The notes under the pieces: model-generated
Told to the model about the DNA's origin: nothing
Seen by the model: only the letters and a program-made list of their open reading frames with translations
Database searches by the model: none
Program-made: the position numbers and the translations under genes
In this document: piece after piece, positions 9,411 through 17,667 of the stretch
How the letters are laid out: every line of letters begins with the position of its first letter
Numbering within the stretch: position 1 is the first letter of the stretch
Origin: Planctomycetaceae bacterium
Lineage (GTDB): Bacteria > Planctomycetota > Planctomycetia > Planctomycetales > Planctomycetaceae
NCBI GenBank assembly: GCA_009691905.1
Contig: SIAF01000010.1
Span: forward strand, 1 to 35,398
Reading direction: 5' to 3'
DNA: 35,398 nt

Positions 9411-9573
9411 GGAAGTGGCTCTCTGCGTAGTGCGCGTTGGGAAACCAGCGCCCGGTAATATACGGCCGATGCCGGACACGTGCCAGCGACCCGGGCGACT
9501 CCTTGAGTCATTCGCCGCCGGCATCAATTGCTTGGGACGTCGTCTCAAACGTGCCGAACGGCCGACTGGATCA

Positions 9574-11412
9574 TTAAGCTCGCGCCTGGCTGCGTTCCGA
9601 GAGACTCGTCGGATGCACCTTCCCCGCCAGTTCGGTCGCTACACCCACCATGTCCCGCAGCACATTCAACCCCTTCTGCCAGAAGGCCGGGTCGGAAATG
9701 TCGGCTCCGACCCGCTGCAGCAGCACCTCGGGCGGGGCGCTCGAACCCGATTCGAGCAATTGCATGTACCGCGGCACAAACGACTTTCCCTCTTCCTGGT
9801 ACATGCGGTACAGCGACAGCACCAGCAGTTCGCCGAAGACGTACGCGTAACAGTAAAACGGGGTGTGAATGAAGTGCGGGATGTACGTCCATCCCCAACG
9901 GTACAAATCGAACATTTCGACCGCATCGCCGTACAGGGCCTGGTTGGCCGACCACCAGTGACCGCAAATCGCGTCGCTCGAGAGTTTTTCTTTGCGGCGT
10001 GCGGTGTGAGCGAGCTGCTCGAAACGCGTCAGGACGTTCTGCCGAAACACGGTGGCAAAGGCGTCTTCAATTTTGCTGCACAGCAGCCCCAATTGCACCT
10101 GCGGGTCGGTCGTCGATTCCATCACGTAATCGAACGTCAGAAACTCGCCGAACACGCTGGCGGTTTCGGCAATCGTCAACGGGTGGTGGAAGTTGAGATA
10201 CGATTGCCGGCGCGACAGGTACTGGTGGATGCCGTGGCCCAGTTCGTGGGCCATCGTCGAGATGTCGCGCAGCTTGTCAGTCCAATTCAGCAGAATGTAG
10301 GGGTGAACCGTGGGGATGGTGCTGGCGCTGAACGCGCCGCTGCGTTTGCCGGGACGCACTTCGGCATCGATCCAATCGTTCTCAAAGAATTTCGAGGCGA
10401 CGTCGCGCAGTGTGGGGTGGAATTTCCCGAACGCGTCCAGAACGGTCGCGCGGCCCTGCTCGTACAGGCAGGAGGGCATCTCGCCGGCGATCGGGGCATA
10501 CTGGTCGTAGGTTGCCAGGCGGGGTAGCCCGAGCAAACGCGCCTTGAGGCGATAGTAGTCGTGGGCGATGCCGTAATTGGCCTGGGTGACTTCGATCATC
10601 CGCTCGACGACCGCCGGGGCGACTTCATTGGCCAGGTGCCGGCTCGACATCGGCGAGTCGTAGCGCCGAATCTGATCGTTGAGACCGTGATCCTGGGCGA
10701 TGGCGTTGAAGATGTGCGTCAGCACCAGTTCGTGCCGGGTCAACTCGGCGAAAAAGCACGTCTGGGCCGCTTTGCGCAGGTTTCGATCAGAATCATAGTT
10801 GAGTGCCAGAATCGACGGCTGCGTCAGCACCCGCGTTTCGCCCTCGTATTCAAGCGTGTATTCAAGCGACGCCACGAACTCGTCGAACAGGTTCATCCAC
10901 GCGGCGCGGGAGGTCAGCGACTTCTGATTGAGCAGCAGCTCTTCGGGTTCGGATTTCGTGTGGGGCTTATAGCGCCGCGCGGCCGAAAGGTAGTGTTCGT
11001 AATCTGCCAGCCGCGGATCGCCAAACATGCGTGCGGCGCGATCGTCGTCGAGGGCCAGCCAGCAGAGTTCGAAAAATGCCAACTGGTTCTCGCGATCGAC
11101 CAACTGCTGGTGAATGCGGTCTTCGAGGATGCGGTAGACGTCGTTGGCGGTGTCGGCCGCCGTCAGCAGCCCGACGTAGGCTCCCAGGCGGCCCATCTGT
11201 TCGGCAATGCTCTCGTATTCCTTGACGGCAGCCAGCAATCCCTCGCGCGTCAGCGAGTCGTGCGTCGCGAACAGCGGCCGGAACCTTTCGGCAAAGGCCG
11301 TACAGCGGCGCTCGACGTCGCGCAGGTCGGCTTCAATCTGCGGATCCTCGGGACCGGCATACAGATCGATCAGATTCCATTCGATACCCGTCGCGGAAAA
11401 GAGAGTGGACAT
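9574..11412 (-). CDS. pepF: M3 family oligoendopeptidase F
   Basis: 612 aa; HELGHGIHQYLSRRQ zinc motif, FGEFLTFDYVM, HTPFYCYAYVFGELLVLSLY. Confidence 0.92.
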   Translation of the reverse strand: MSTLFSATGIEWNLIDLYAGPEDPQIEADLRDVERRCTAFAERFRPLFATHDSLTREGLLAAVKEYESIAEQMGRLGAYVGLLTAADTANDVYRILEDRIHQQLVDRENQLAFFELCWLALDDDRAARMFGDPRLADYEHYLSAARRYKPHTKSEPEELLLNQKSLTSRAAWMNLFDEFVASLEYTLEYEGETRVLTQPSILALNYDSDRNLRKAAQTCFFAELTRHELVLTHIFNAIAQDHGLNDQIRRYDSPMSSRHLANEVAPAVVERMIEVTQANYGIAHDYYRLKARLLGLPRLATYDQYAPIAGEMPSCLYEQGRATVLDAFGKFHPTLRDVASKFFENDWIDAEVRPGKRSGAFSASTIPTVHPYILLNWTDKLRDISTMAHELGHGIHQYLSRRQSYLNFHHPLTIAETASVFGEFLTFDYVMESTTDPQVQLGLLCSKIEDAFATVFRQNVLTRFEQLAHTARRKEKLSSDAICGHWWSANQALYGDAVEMFDLYRWGWTYIPHFIHTPFYCYAYVFGELLVLSLYRMYQEEGKSFVPRYMQLLESGSSAPPEVLLQRVGADISDPAFWQKGLNVLRDMVGVATELAGKVHPTSLSERSQARA

Positions 11413-11516
11413 GAATGCGGTTGTGCGAAGGCATCGTCGAGGAACAAGTTTAAGCGGCGGTCAGGGTAGCCGGTACGCGATCGGCAGTATACAGCAGCTT
11501 GGGGACTGGGGGAGGG

Positions 11517-11566
11517 AGTACCCAGTACCCAGTACTCGGTACTCGGTGCCCGGTACTCGGTGCCCG
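11517..11566. repeat. 7-bp tandem array (AGTACCC/GTACTCG/GTGCCCG)
   Basis: AGTACCC AGTACCC AGTACTCG GTACTCG GTGCCCG GTACTCG GTGCCCG read directly. Confidence 0.88.
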
Positions 11567-11590
11567 TGACAGGATCTGGACAGACACTGC

Positions 11591-12115
11591 TCAAACCGGC
11601 GGAAAATCATCGATCGGCGGTTTTGCCGAACTGGCTTTCGATGTTTCCGTCTCGAACAGGGGCGGCCGTTTGTTTCCCGTGAGTCGTTCGTATGACTCCC
11701 AAACCTGATCAGTCCAACTCCTATATGGTCTTTGGTGCTTCACCCCCGATCCATGCAGCACCATCGACTTCAGGAATGCCACAGTCATCTTTCGAATTTC
11801 GGTCCCGTCCTTGAATAGCCGCGCAAACTCAGTTTTGGTAATGAACCCGCGGTCATATGCGCTGCATAAATGCGACTGCGTTTCGTTCAGGCTTCCCAGC
11901 GAATAACCCAGAAACTGCACAAATTCACCTTGAGTTCCGCGCCCAAAACCTTCGGCGATATTCGCCATGACCGATTCGGACGAGTCGTTGATCTGCTCGA
12001 CAAGCCGCCGATCCTGCCGGAAAGCGGTCCCCTGCGTCTGCTCGAAAATCGACTTGGACCAGAACCTCGCCTTTTGCCAGAACATCAAGTCCGTGAAGAC
12101 TCGCGCGGCGGCCAT
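11591..12115 (-). CDS. Four-helix-bundle protein (23S rRNA intervening-sequence-protein-like)
   Basis: DLMFWQKARFWSKSIFEQ...LVEQINDSSESVMANIAEGFGRGTQGEFVQFLGYSLGSLNETQSHL is the family signature. Confidence 0.9.
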   Translation of the reverse strand: MAAARVFTDLMFWQKARFWSKSIFEQTQGTAFRQDRRLVEQINDSSESVMANIAEGFGRGTQGEFVQFLGYSLGSLNETQSHLCSAYDRGFITKTEFARLFKDGTEIRKMTVAFLKSMVLHGSGVKHQRPYRSWTDQVWESYERLTGNKRPPLFETETSKASSAKPPIDDFPPV

Positions 12116-12214
12116 GATTTGGTCTTTGGAATCAAAGGTTGATGCAGCACCTGGCCATCAGGCAAAGCCATAACTCGAACGGGGGGTGTCTTCGAGCCGC
12201 GAGTATAACAAGCG

Positions 12215-12259
12215 GTGTATCGTGTATCGAGGTACACGGTACTGAGTACTGAGTACTCG
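12215..12259. repeat. 7-bp tandem array (GTGTATC/GGTACAC/GGTACTG/AGTACTG)
   Basis: GTGTATC GTGTATC GA GGTACAC GGTACTG AGTACTG AGTACTCG. Confidence 0.88.
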
Positions 12260-12275
12260 ACCCCAGGCACCGGTC

Positions 12276-12728
12276 TCACCCGTTCTTCTGCGCCTTCCTC
12301 TCCAGCGCATACTCGAGATCGTCGGCGAGGCAGCGATTGTAACCGGCCAGAGTCGCGCGGATGCGTTCGACCGTGTTGCGGACCGGTTGTGACAGCCGCT
12401 TGATGATCTCGGCAGCGCTGTACTGCTCGAGGTCTTTGACCGTGTTCACCCGCAGAAACTCGAACACCTGCCGTGCGTGGTAATCTTCCTTGAACAGCAG
12501 GTACAGCAGTTCTTCATTCGTGACCTTGGGCCGACCCAGCGTCAGAGCTTTGCCCGCCTTCGCCTTGCGGGGCGTCGCTTTTTTCCTGGCAGCACTCGTT
12601 GCGACCTTCGCCTTTCCGGCTGACCTCCCATTTTTTGCGGACCTCCCGCTTTTTTCGGACACCCCATTTTTTGCGGACACTCGGGGGGCCGAACCTGTCC
12701 GAGCCTTTGCGGTTTTTTTGCCGGCCAT
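12276..12728 (-). CDS. Hypothetical protein with Lys/Ser/Gly-rich repetitive N-terminus and helical C-terminal domain
   Basis: AAAGGAG 6 nt upstream of ATG at 12728; MAGKKTAKARTGS...SEKSGRSAKNGRSAGKAK then KVTNEELLYLLFKEDYHARQVFEFLRVNTVKDLEQYSAAEIIKRLSQPV. Confidence 0.75.
   Translation of the reverse strand: MAGKKTAKARTGSAPRVSAKNGVSEKSGRSAKNGRSAGKAKVATSAARKKATPRKAKAGKALTLGRPKVTNEELLYLLFKEDYHARQVFEFLRVNTVKDLEQYSAAEIIKRLSQPVRNTVERIRATLAGYNRCLADDLEYALERKAQKNG
12622..12675. repeat. 18-bp in-frame tandem repeat inside the 12276-12728 gene
   Basis: gacctcccattttttgcg / gacctcccgcttttttcg / gacaccccattttttgcg. Confidence 0.88.
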
Positions 12729-12811
12729 CCTCATCTCCTTTACTGAATCCCGATGACACTGTTCAAAAATCGGTGGAATGCGACCGGTCAGGTGTCGTAG
12801 CATGCTCACCT

Positions 12812-13876
12812 ATGAGACGCCTGCCGACACCCAGACACCTGCCTAAACTTGGGGAAATGCATCACGCGTTCGAGGCACGGGATGCCTCGTTCGACGGCAT
12901 TTTCTATGTGGGGGTCCGCACGACGGGAATTTTCTGTCGCCCGTCCTGCCCGGCCAGAACCCCCAAACCCGAAAACCGCGAGTATTACGCAACGGCCCGC
13001 GAGGCGCTGTTCGCCGGGTTTCGACCGTGCAAGCGCTGCCGACCGCTGCATGCCGGCGGCACGCCGCCGTTCTGGATGACGCGGCTGCTCGAGCTGGTTG
13101 AGGCCGACCCCGCGCAGCGGCACACCGATGCCGACCTGCGCGAGCGCGGTTTCGAACCGGTTCGGGTGAGGCGCTATTTCGTGAAGCAGTTTGGAATGAC
13201 TTTTCAGGCTTTTTGTCGAGGACGACGCATGACCACCGCCTTTCAGCAGATTCGCAAGGGACGCAAACTGGACGACGTGGCGCTGGGCCACGGCTACGAG
13301 TCGCACAGCGGGTTTCGCGAGGCGTTCTCGCGAACATTCGGAACGCCCCCCGGCCGCGCGATGTCGACCGACTGCATCGTGGCCGGATGGATCGAAAGTC
13401 CGATCGGTCCGCTGCTGGCCGGCGCAACCGACGACGGCCTGTGTTTTCTCGAATTCACCGACCGGCGGGCGCTCGACGCTCAAGTGGCCTCCCTCCGCAA
13501 ACAATTTTGCCGTCCGGTGGTGCCCGGCGACAATCGCTATCTGCAACAGATCCGCGGCGAGCTGGCGGAATACTTCGACGGCCGCCGCCGCCGCTTTGAC
13601 GTCCCGCTACTTTACCCGGGAAGTCCTTTCCAGCAAGCGGTATGGAATGCCCTGCTCGAGATTCCTTATGGCCAGACGCGCTCGTACGAGTCGGTGGCGA
13701 CGGCCGTGGGAGCGCCGGGCGCCTGCCGCGCGGTGGGGCGAACGAACGGCCAGAACCGCCTGGCGATCGTGATCCCCTGCCATCGGGTCGTCAACAAAGA
13801 CGGCCGACTGTGCGGCTACGGCGGGGGGCTGTGGCGAAAACAGTTTCTGCTCGACCTCGAGCGACTCAAAACGTGA
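12812..13876 (+). CDS. ada: Bifunctional Ada: methylphosphotriester-DNA/O6-methylguanine methyltransferase and transcriptional activator
   Basis: GIFYVGVRTTGIFCRPSCPARTPKPENREYY...PCKRCRP Zn domain, AraC-type HTH, IPCHRVV active-site motif. Confidence 0.93.
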   Translation: MRRLPTPRHLPKLGEMHHAFEARDASFDGIFYVGVRTTGIFCRPSCPARTPKPENREYYATAREALFAGFRPCKRCRPLHAGGTPPFWMTRLLELVEADPAQRHTDADLRERGFEPVRVRRYFVKQFGMTFQAFCRGRRMTTAFQQIRKGRKLDDVALGHGYESHSGFREAFSRTFGTPPGRAMSTDCIVAGWIESPIGPLLAGATDDGLCFLEFTDRRALDAQVASLRKQFCRPVVPGDNRYLQQIRGELAEYFDGRRRRFDVPLLYPGSPFQQAVWNALLEIPYGQTRSYESVATAVGAPGACRAVGRTNGQNRLAIVIPCHRVVNKDGRLCGYGGGLWRKQFLLDLERLKT

Positions 13877-14750
13877 TTCGCAGCTCTTGCTCTTCGTCGA
13901 GAATCCGCGAACGGACTTTGATCGTGTCCTCAACGTTCCGCTCGGCCCCGGGGACGGCAATGACCATCTGACTCGATTTTTGAATAAATTTCCCCGTCTG
14001 TTCGATGATCTGGAAATACTGGTCGGTCCCTTCAACCGTGCCCGTCAGGTCGGTCCGGCGGGCTTCGAGCAGCTTCTTGTCTCTGGTTTTGGGCCACTGA
14101 ACTTCGATCACGATCAGATAATTCTGAAACGGCTTCGGATCGGAAGGCACCGTCCATGCCGAAAATTTTCCCCGTCGCGCGACCCCTCGACCGCCACCCG
14201 GCTTTGAGAATCCCTCGGTCAGATTGCCGACGCTCGAACCCTTCCCTTTTCCGCGACCGCCGCCACCACCACCGTCTGTGTTCACTTCGGTCAGCAAGTC
14301 GGCAGAGTTTTCAGGCGCCAATTCCGCCATGTCGATCTCACCCATGGCGGTCTCAAGCGACAGCTCCGGGCGAATCGTGTCGGCTGAAAGCTGCGCCCCC
14401 GGTGTGATCGTCGTCTGGACTTCGATGGGACTTCCCCCCAACGACAGGACGTCGTGACCGAGAACATCTTCCAAACCATACTGATCGGAATCATCGCCAC
14501 CCTGGTGGCCAGCGAGGGCAAACAGGCTCTCGCCGCTGCTGTGTCGAAACGCCATCAACGACAGGCACGTCAGAAGCGAAAGGTGGAGCAACAACGACGC
14601 ACCGCACGCGCGGCTGTCGGGTCCGGCGAGCCATGCCCGAAACCATTCTCGCCAGTCGACAGGGGCCGGCTCGGTCGCAGGGGCGATGGTCGTTTGCCGG
14701 ACCTTCTCCGCAGGGCGAGCGACTCGTTTCAAATGCGCTGTAGTCGACAT
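13866..14750 (-). CDS. Hypothetical membrane-anchored protein with Gly-rich linker
   Basis: TM segment GASLLLHLSLLTCLSLMAF; NTDGGGGGGRGKGKGSSVGN linker; C-terminal KKLLEARRTDLTGTVEGTDQYFQIIEQTGKFIQKSSQMVIAVPG. Confidence 0.75.
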   Translation of the reverse strand: MSTTAHLKRVARPAEKVRQTTIAPATEPAPVDWREWFRAWLAGPDSRACGASLLLHLSLLTCLSLMAFRHSSGESLFALAGHQGGDDSDQYGLEDVLGHDVLSLGGSPIEVQTTITPGAQLSADTIRPELSLETAMGEIDMAELAPENSADLLTEVNTDGGGGGGRGKGKGSSVGNLTEGFSKPGGGRGVARRGKFSAWTVPSDPKPFQNYLIVIEVQWPKTRDKKLLEARRTDLTGTVEGTDQYFQIIEQTGKFIQKSSQMVIAVPGAERNVEDTIKVRSRILDEEQELRITF

Positions 14751-14948
14751 GGTCTTGATCACGTCCGACAGGGTAATGCGCCGAACCACGCGAACTGCGG
14801 TCGAAGCAGCCCGCAGTCCCCCGAGGCAGTCCCTCGATCCGGTTCAATTGATAGTATACGCAATCGGTCGTTCGGAATATCGACAAAATCATTGCCGTCC
14901 CGTCGCAACTTCGTAATCTGCCGATGCCGCCGACTCAAAAGGACTGCA

Positions 14949-16130
14949 GTGCCCCGTATTTTCGTCGGAAATTTCGACTTTGAACACGAATTGGCTGCCT
15001 CCGACAAGGGACGCGTGTTCACGGCACGGAAGGCGCAGCAGGTTTCGCAGGCCCTGGCGACCGCCTGGATCGCCATAGCGAACCCCGACGATGTTGTCGT
15101 AACGACCGATCGGGTGGAATTCAACGACTTCGCAGCGCTTGCCGCACTCGGTCTGGCGCCGCCGCGATTCGTTTCCCGGTGGCGCGAGATCGAAAATCTC
15201 AGCGATGCCGAACTGGTGCCGTGGGGGTGGAGCACCTCGATGTCGAACCTGGCTGCCGAATCGGGCTGCCGCGCCGCCGCACCGCCGATGGAAGTCGTCC
15301 GCCGCGTCAACAGCCGCGTATTTCGTTTCGAGTCGGAAGTGGCTCTCGGTGTCAATCTGCCCGGTGCGGCCGTCGCGCGATCGCTTGATGAACTGCAAAC
15401 CATCGTCGCCGAACAGGGCGCAGGCCCGCGCGGCTGGGTGCTGAAAGCGAACTACGGCATGTCGGGCCGCGAGAGCGTGCGGGGTCGGGGCACCGCGCTG
15501 CCCGAGGGGCTGTGCAACTGGGCTCGAACCCGGCTGGCGTCGTCCGGCCCGATTGTGTTCGAGCCGCTTCTCGATCGAGTCGCCGAAGCGGGAATTCAGA
15601 TCGACATTCCCCCGATCGGCCAACCGCATCTCGTCGGCGTGACGCCGCTGCTGGTGGATAACGCGGGGGTCTATCGCGCCAGCCGGTTTGGATGTCTGAG
15701 CGAAAATGACGACCACTGGCGATCGGCAGTCGAAACGGCGATGGCTGTGGCACAGCGCGTCCAGCAGTTGGGGTATTTCGGTCCGCTGGGGATCGATGCC
15801 ATGCGGTATCGCAACGCCGAAGGGGCTCTGCAAGCTCGCCCTTTGCAGGATTTGAACGCGCGGTACACGATGGGGCGGCTGGCCCTGGGCTTTTCGCGGA
15901 TCCTGCCCCCCGGCTGGTGCGGAAGCTGGATGCATTCGGCAAGCCACACGCTGCGGCGAACCGATGAGCCGTCCCCGGCGGAATGGACGTTTGGCGACGA
16001 TGATTGCCGAATCGTTCCGACGTCGCCTCGATTGAGCGGTCATGCGGTGATGCCCGTTTCGCTCCTGGGGCTAGCCCGATCGCCGGAAATTCTCAGACAG
16101 ATCGAGCTCCGTTTTTCGGCCGCGCCGTGA
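14949..16130 (+). CDS. ATP-grasp-like protein
   Basis: GTG start preceded by AAAAGGA; PRIFVGNFDFEHELA, WVLKANYGMSGRESVRGRG, PLGIDAMRYRN...QDLNARYTMGRLA typical of ATP-grasp ends. Confidence 0.7.
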   Translation: MPRIFVGNFDFEHELAASDKGRVFTARKAQQVSQALATAWIAIANPDDVVVTTDRVEFNDFAALAALGLAPPRFVSRWREIENLSDAELVPWGWSTSMSNLAAESGCRAAAPPMEVVRRVNSRVFRFESEVALGVNLPGAAVARSLDELQTIVAEQGAGPRGWVLKANYGMSGRESVRGRGTALPEGLCNWARTRLASSGPIVFEPLLDRVAEAGIQIDIPPIGQPHLVGVTPLLVDNAGVYRASRFGCLSENDDHWRSAVETAMAVAQRVQQLGYFGPLGIDAMRYRNAEGALQARPLQDLNARYTMGRLALGFSRILPPGWCGSWMHSASHTLRRTDEPSPAEWTFGDDDCRIVPTSPRLSGHAVMPVSLLGLARSPEILRQIELRFSAAP

Positions 16131-16176
16131 ATGTTTTCAAACCGACCAGGATCCTTCGCGGTTGAGAGCAGAACAT

Positions 16177-16229
16177 TCGTGGCGGACGCTGCCAGCGTCC
16201 GAATCCGACGCAGGCTGCGTCGGCCACGA
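16177..16229. repeat. Paired-hairpin inverted element
   Basis: Outer stem TCGTGGC (16177-16183)/GCCACGA (16223-16229); hairpins GGACGCT-GCC-AGCGTCC (16184-16200) and CCGACGCA-GGC-TGCGTCGG (16205-16223). Confidence 0.88.
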
Positions 16230-16310
16230 TGCATTCGATTGTCAATTATCCACTGCATTTTATCCATTATTCCCATGCTCTGGCGCGTGGCCAACCAGAA
16301 CGTGACCGGT

Positions 16311-16330
16311 ACACTTGTTTGAACAAGTGT
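16311..16330. promoter_or_regulatory. Perfect inverted repeat ACACTTGTT-TG-AACAAGTGT
   Basis: 9-bp arms with 2-bp spacer read directly; function unknown. Confidence 0.55.
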
Positions 16331-16509
16331 TTCAGACCGCTTCTCACACGAGCGGCTCCGAAGCGATAAAACATCGAAAAAAGCCAAGAATTGCACTTTT
16401 CGGATCATTCCGCAGTCGCCGAAGTAAAATTACCAAAATTACCTAAACGACCTATAATCGGGGGCGTGGCCAACAAGCCCCTCGGCCGCTCGGTCAGACC
16501 CCTCCATAG

Positions 16510-16642
16510 CACAAGCGTCCCCGCTTGTGGGCGTTCGCGCTGATCCATCGGGAAACGGCTCGCCAGGAAATGATCCGGCTGGAGACCCCTCGGCGACCTG
16601 CTCGCTACCCGTTTTCCAACCAATCAAGCGGGGACGCTTGAT
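16510..16642. repeat. REPIN-like element: two inverted hairpins separated by ~95 bp
   Basis: CAAGCGTCCCCGCTTG (16512-16527) and its exact reverse complement CAAGCGGGGACGCTTG (16625-16640), each extended to a longer stem. Confidence 0.85.
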
Positions 16643-16800
16643 CTACGAACCCACGGCCAACAAGCCAGCGCCACGCAACCGTCTCCGCGCCGCGCATCCA
16701 CCATCCCCCATCGACAATCCACTTTTACTCGTGACGTTGGCGGGGATGGCCACCCCTTCAACGTTTCCGCGATCACGGTGAACTCATGCGCCCGGGCCCA

Positions 16801-17202
16801 TTAGAACAGCACCTCAAAACCGGCGGAGGCGAAGTGTTTGTCGCTCGTGAAGGCTTGTGTAATCCCGAGGCGGCGCATGACCGAGAAGGAGATGAGATCC
16901 ACCACGCTGGCAGTGCCCGGGGCGCCCCGAGAGTAGTCGTTCCAGGCTTGATCGAGTTCGACCGGAGTAGCCTCGAAGAGATCCCCCACGAGGCCCAGGT
17001 CTTCCCGGAGACGCACCACGTCGGTGCGATACGAACGGCGAACGGCCTGCTTCGCGCACTCCAGCAGAATGTACGAAGTCGTCACCAGCCGCGTGGTGCG
17101 GGGATCGAATGTCCTATACACCGAGTCCGCGGCCGTATGCCATTGATCGCGACGGCTCCAGACGGCGATCAAACCCACGGTATCCAGAAACACGGTTCTC
17201 AC
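16801..17202 (-). CDS. PIN-domain toxin (VapC-like)
   Basis: MRTVFLDTVGLIAVWSRRDQWHTAA...SYILLECAK...ASVVDLISFSVMRRLGITQAFTSDKHFASAGFEVLF. Confidence 0.88.
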   Translation of the reverse strand: MRTVFLDTVGLIAVWSRRDQWHTAADSVYRTFDPRTTRLVTTSYILLECAKQAVRRSYRTDVVRLREDLGLVGDLFEATPVELDQAWNDYSRGAPGTASVVDLISFSVMRRLGITQAFTSDKHFASAGFEVLF

Positions 17203-17411
17203 GGCTCGTGCTCATTGTGATTTTCGGAATCGCCGGGCTCGCCATCGTCGTAACGGTGCGACAGCGTTTCGAAAATGCGGCGGTGGGCCGCGCGGACTCG
17301 CTCGGCCGCGACATCTTCGGTTTCGATGATGACTTTCGTCCCTTCGGGCAAATCCACGGGATCGAGGGGCCGGAAGAGGCCCTTTTCATAGACGGCTGGT
17401 ATGGCGTTCAT
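17199..17411 (-). CDS. Antitoxin of AF2212/DUF104-like family
   Basis: MNAIPAVYEKGLFRPLDPVDLPEGTKVIIETED; stop overlaps toxin start by 4 nt. Confidence 0.87.
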   Translation of the reverse strand: MNAIPAVYEKGLFRPLDPVDLPEGTKVIIETEDVAAERVRAAHRRIFETLSHRYDDGEPGDSENHNEHEP

Positions 17412-17473
17412 CCCCTCACCTCATGCAGCTGGTTTCGCGTTTATACTCGTCCAATAGTATACCAGGTTCCGTC

Positions 17474-17508
17474 GGGTGTCACGGACAGCGATCCCGGCGC
17501 GCCGGGAT
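17474..17508. repeat. GGGTGYCACGGACAGCGA motif followed by 18-bp palindrome ATCCCGGCGCGCCGGGAT
   Basis: 17474-17492 matches 20327-20345 except at two positions; palindrome at 17491-17508. Confidence 0.75.
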
Positions 17509-17667
17509 ATGTGCGGAGAGCGGAAAGCCGAAAGCGGAAAACGGATGGTTGATGCCCGATGGCTTTGCTGTGGTCGCGGGCGGTTTGCGTTTCTGGTATC
17601 TCTGAAGGAAATCCATCCGTCGTGGGTTCATTCTCCGACCGCGTCGTGATTGCCAGGGGCCGTTGAT

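Noticed and set aside
9340-10527. 395-aa plus-strand ORF
   Set aside because: Antisense shadow of pepF.
13866-13876. 11-bp convergent overlap of ada and the 13866-14750 gene
   Set aside because: Short 3'-3' overlaps are common in bacteria and not informative alone.
14454-14948. Upstream extension of the ATP-grasp ORF
   Set aside because: Overlaps the divergent 13866-14750 gene; sequence QRRTARAAVGSGEPCPKPF is antisense-like. Start placed at GTG 14949.
14889-16043. 384-aa minus-strand ORF
   Set aside because: Antisense to the ATP-grasp-like gene, which has an RBS, GTG start and family motifs.
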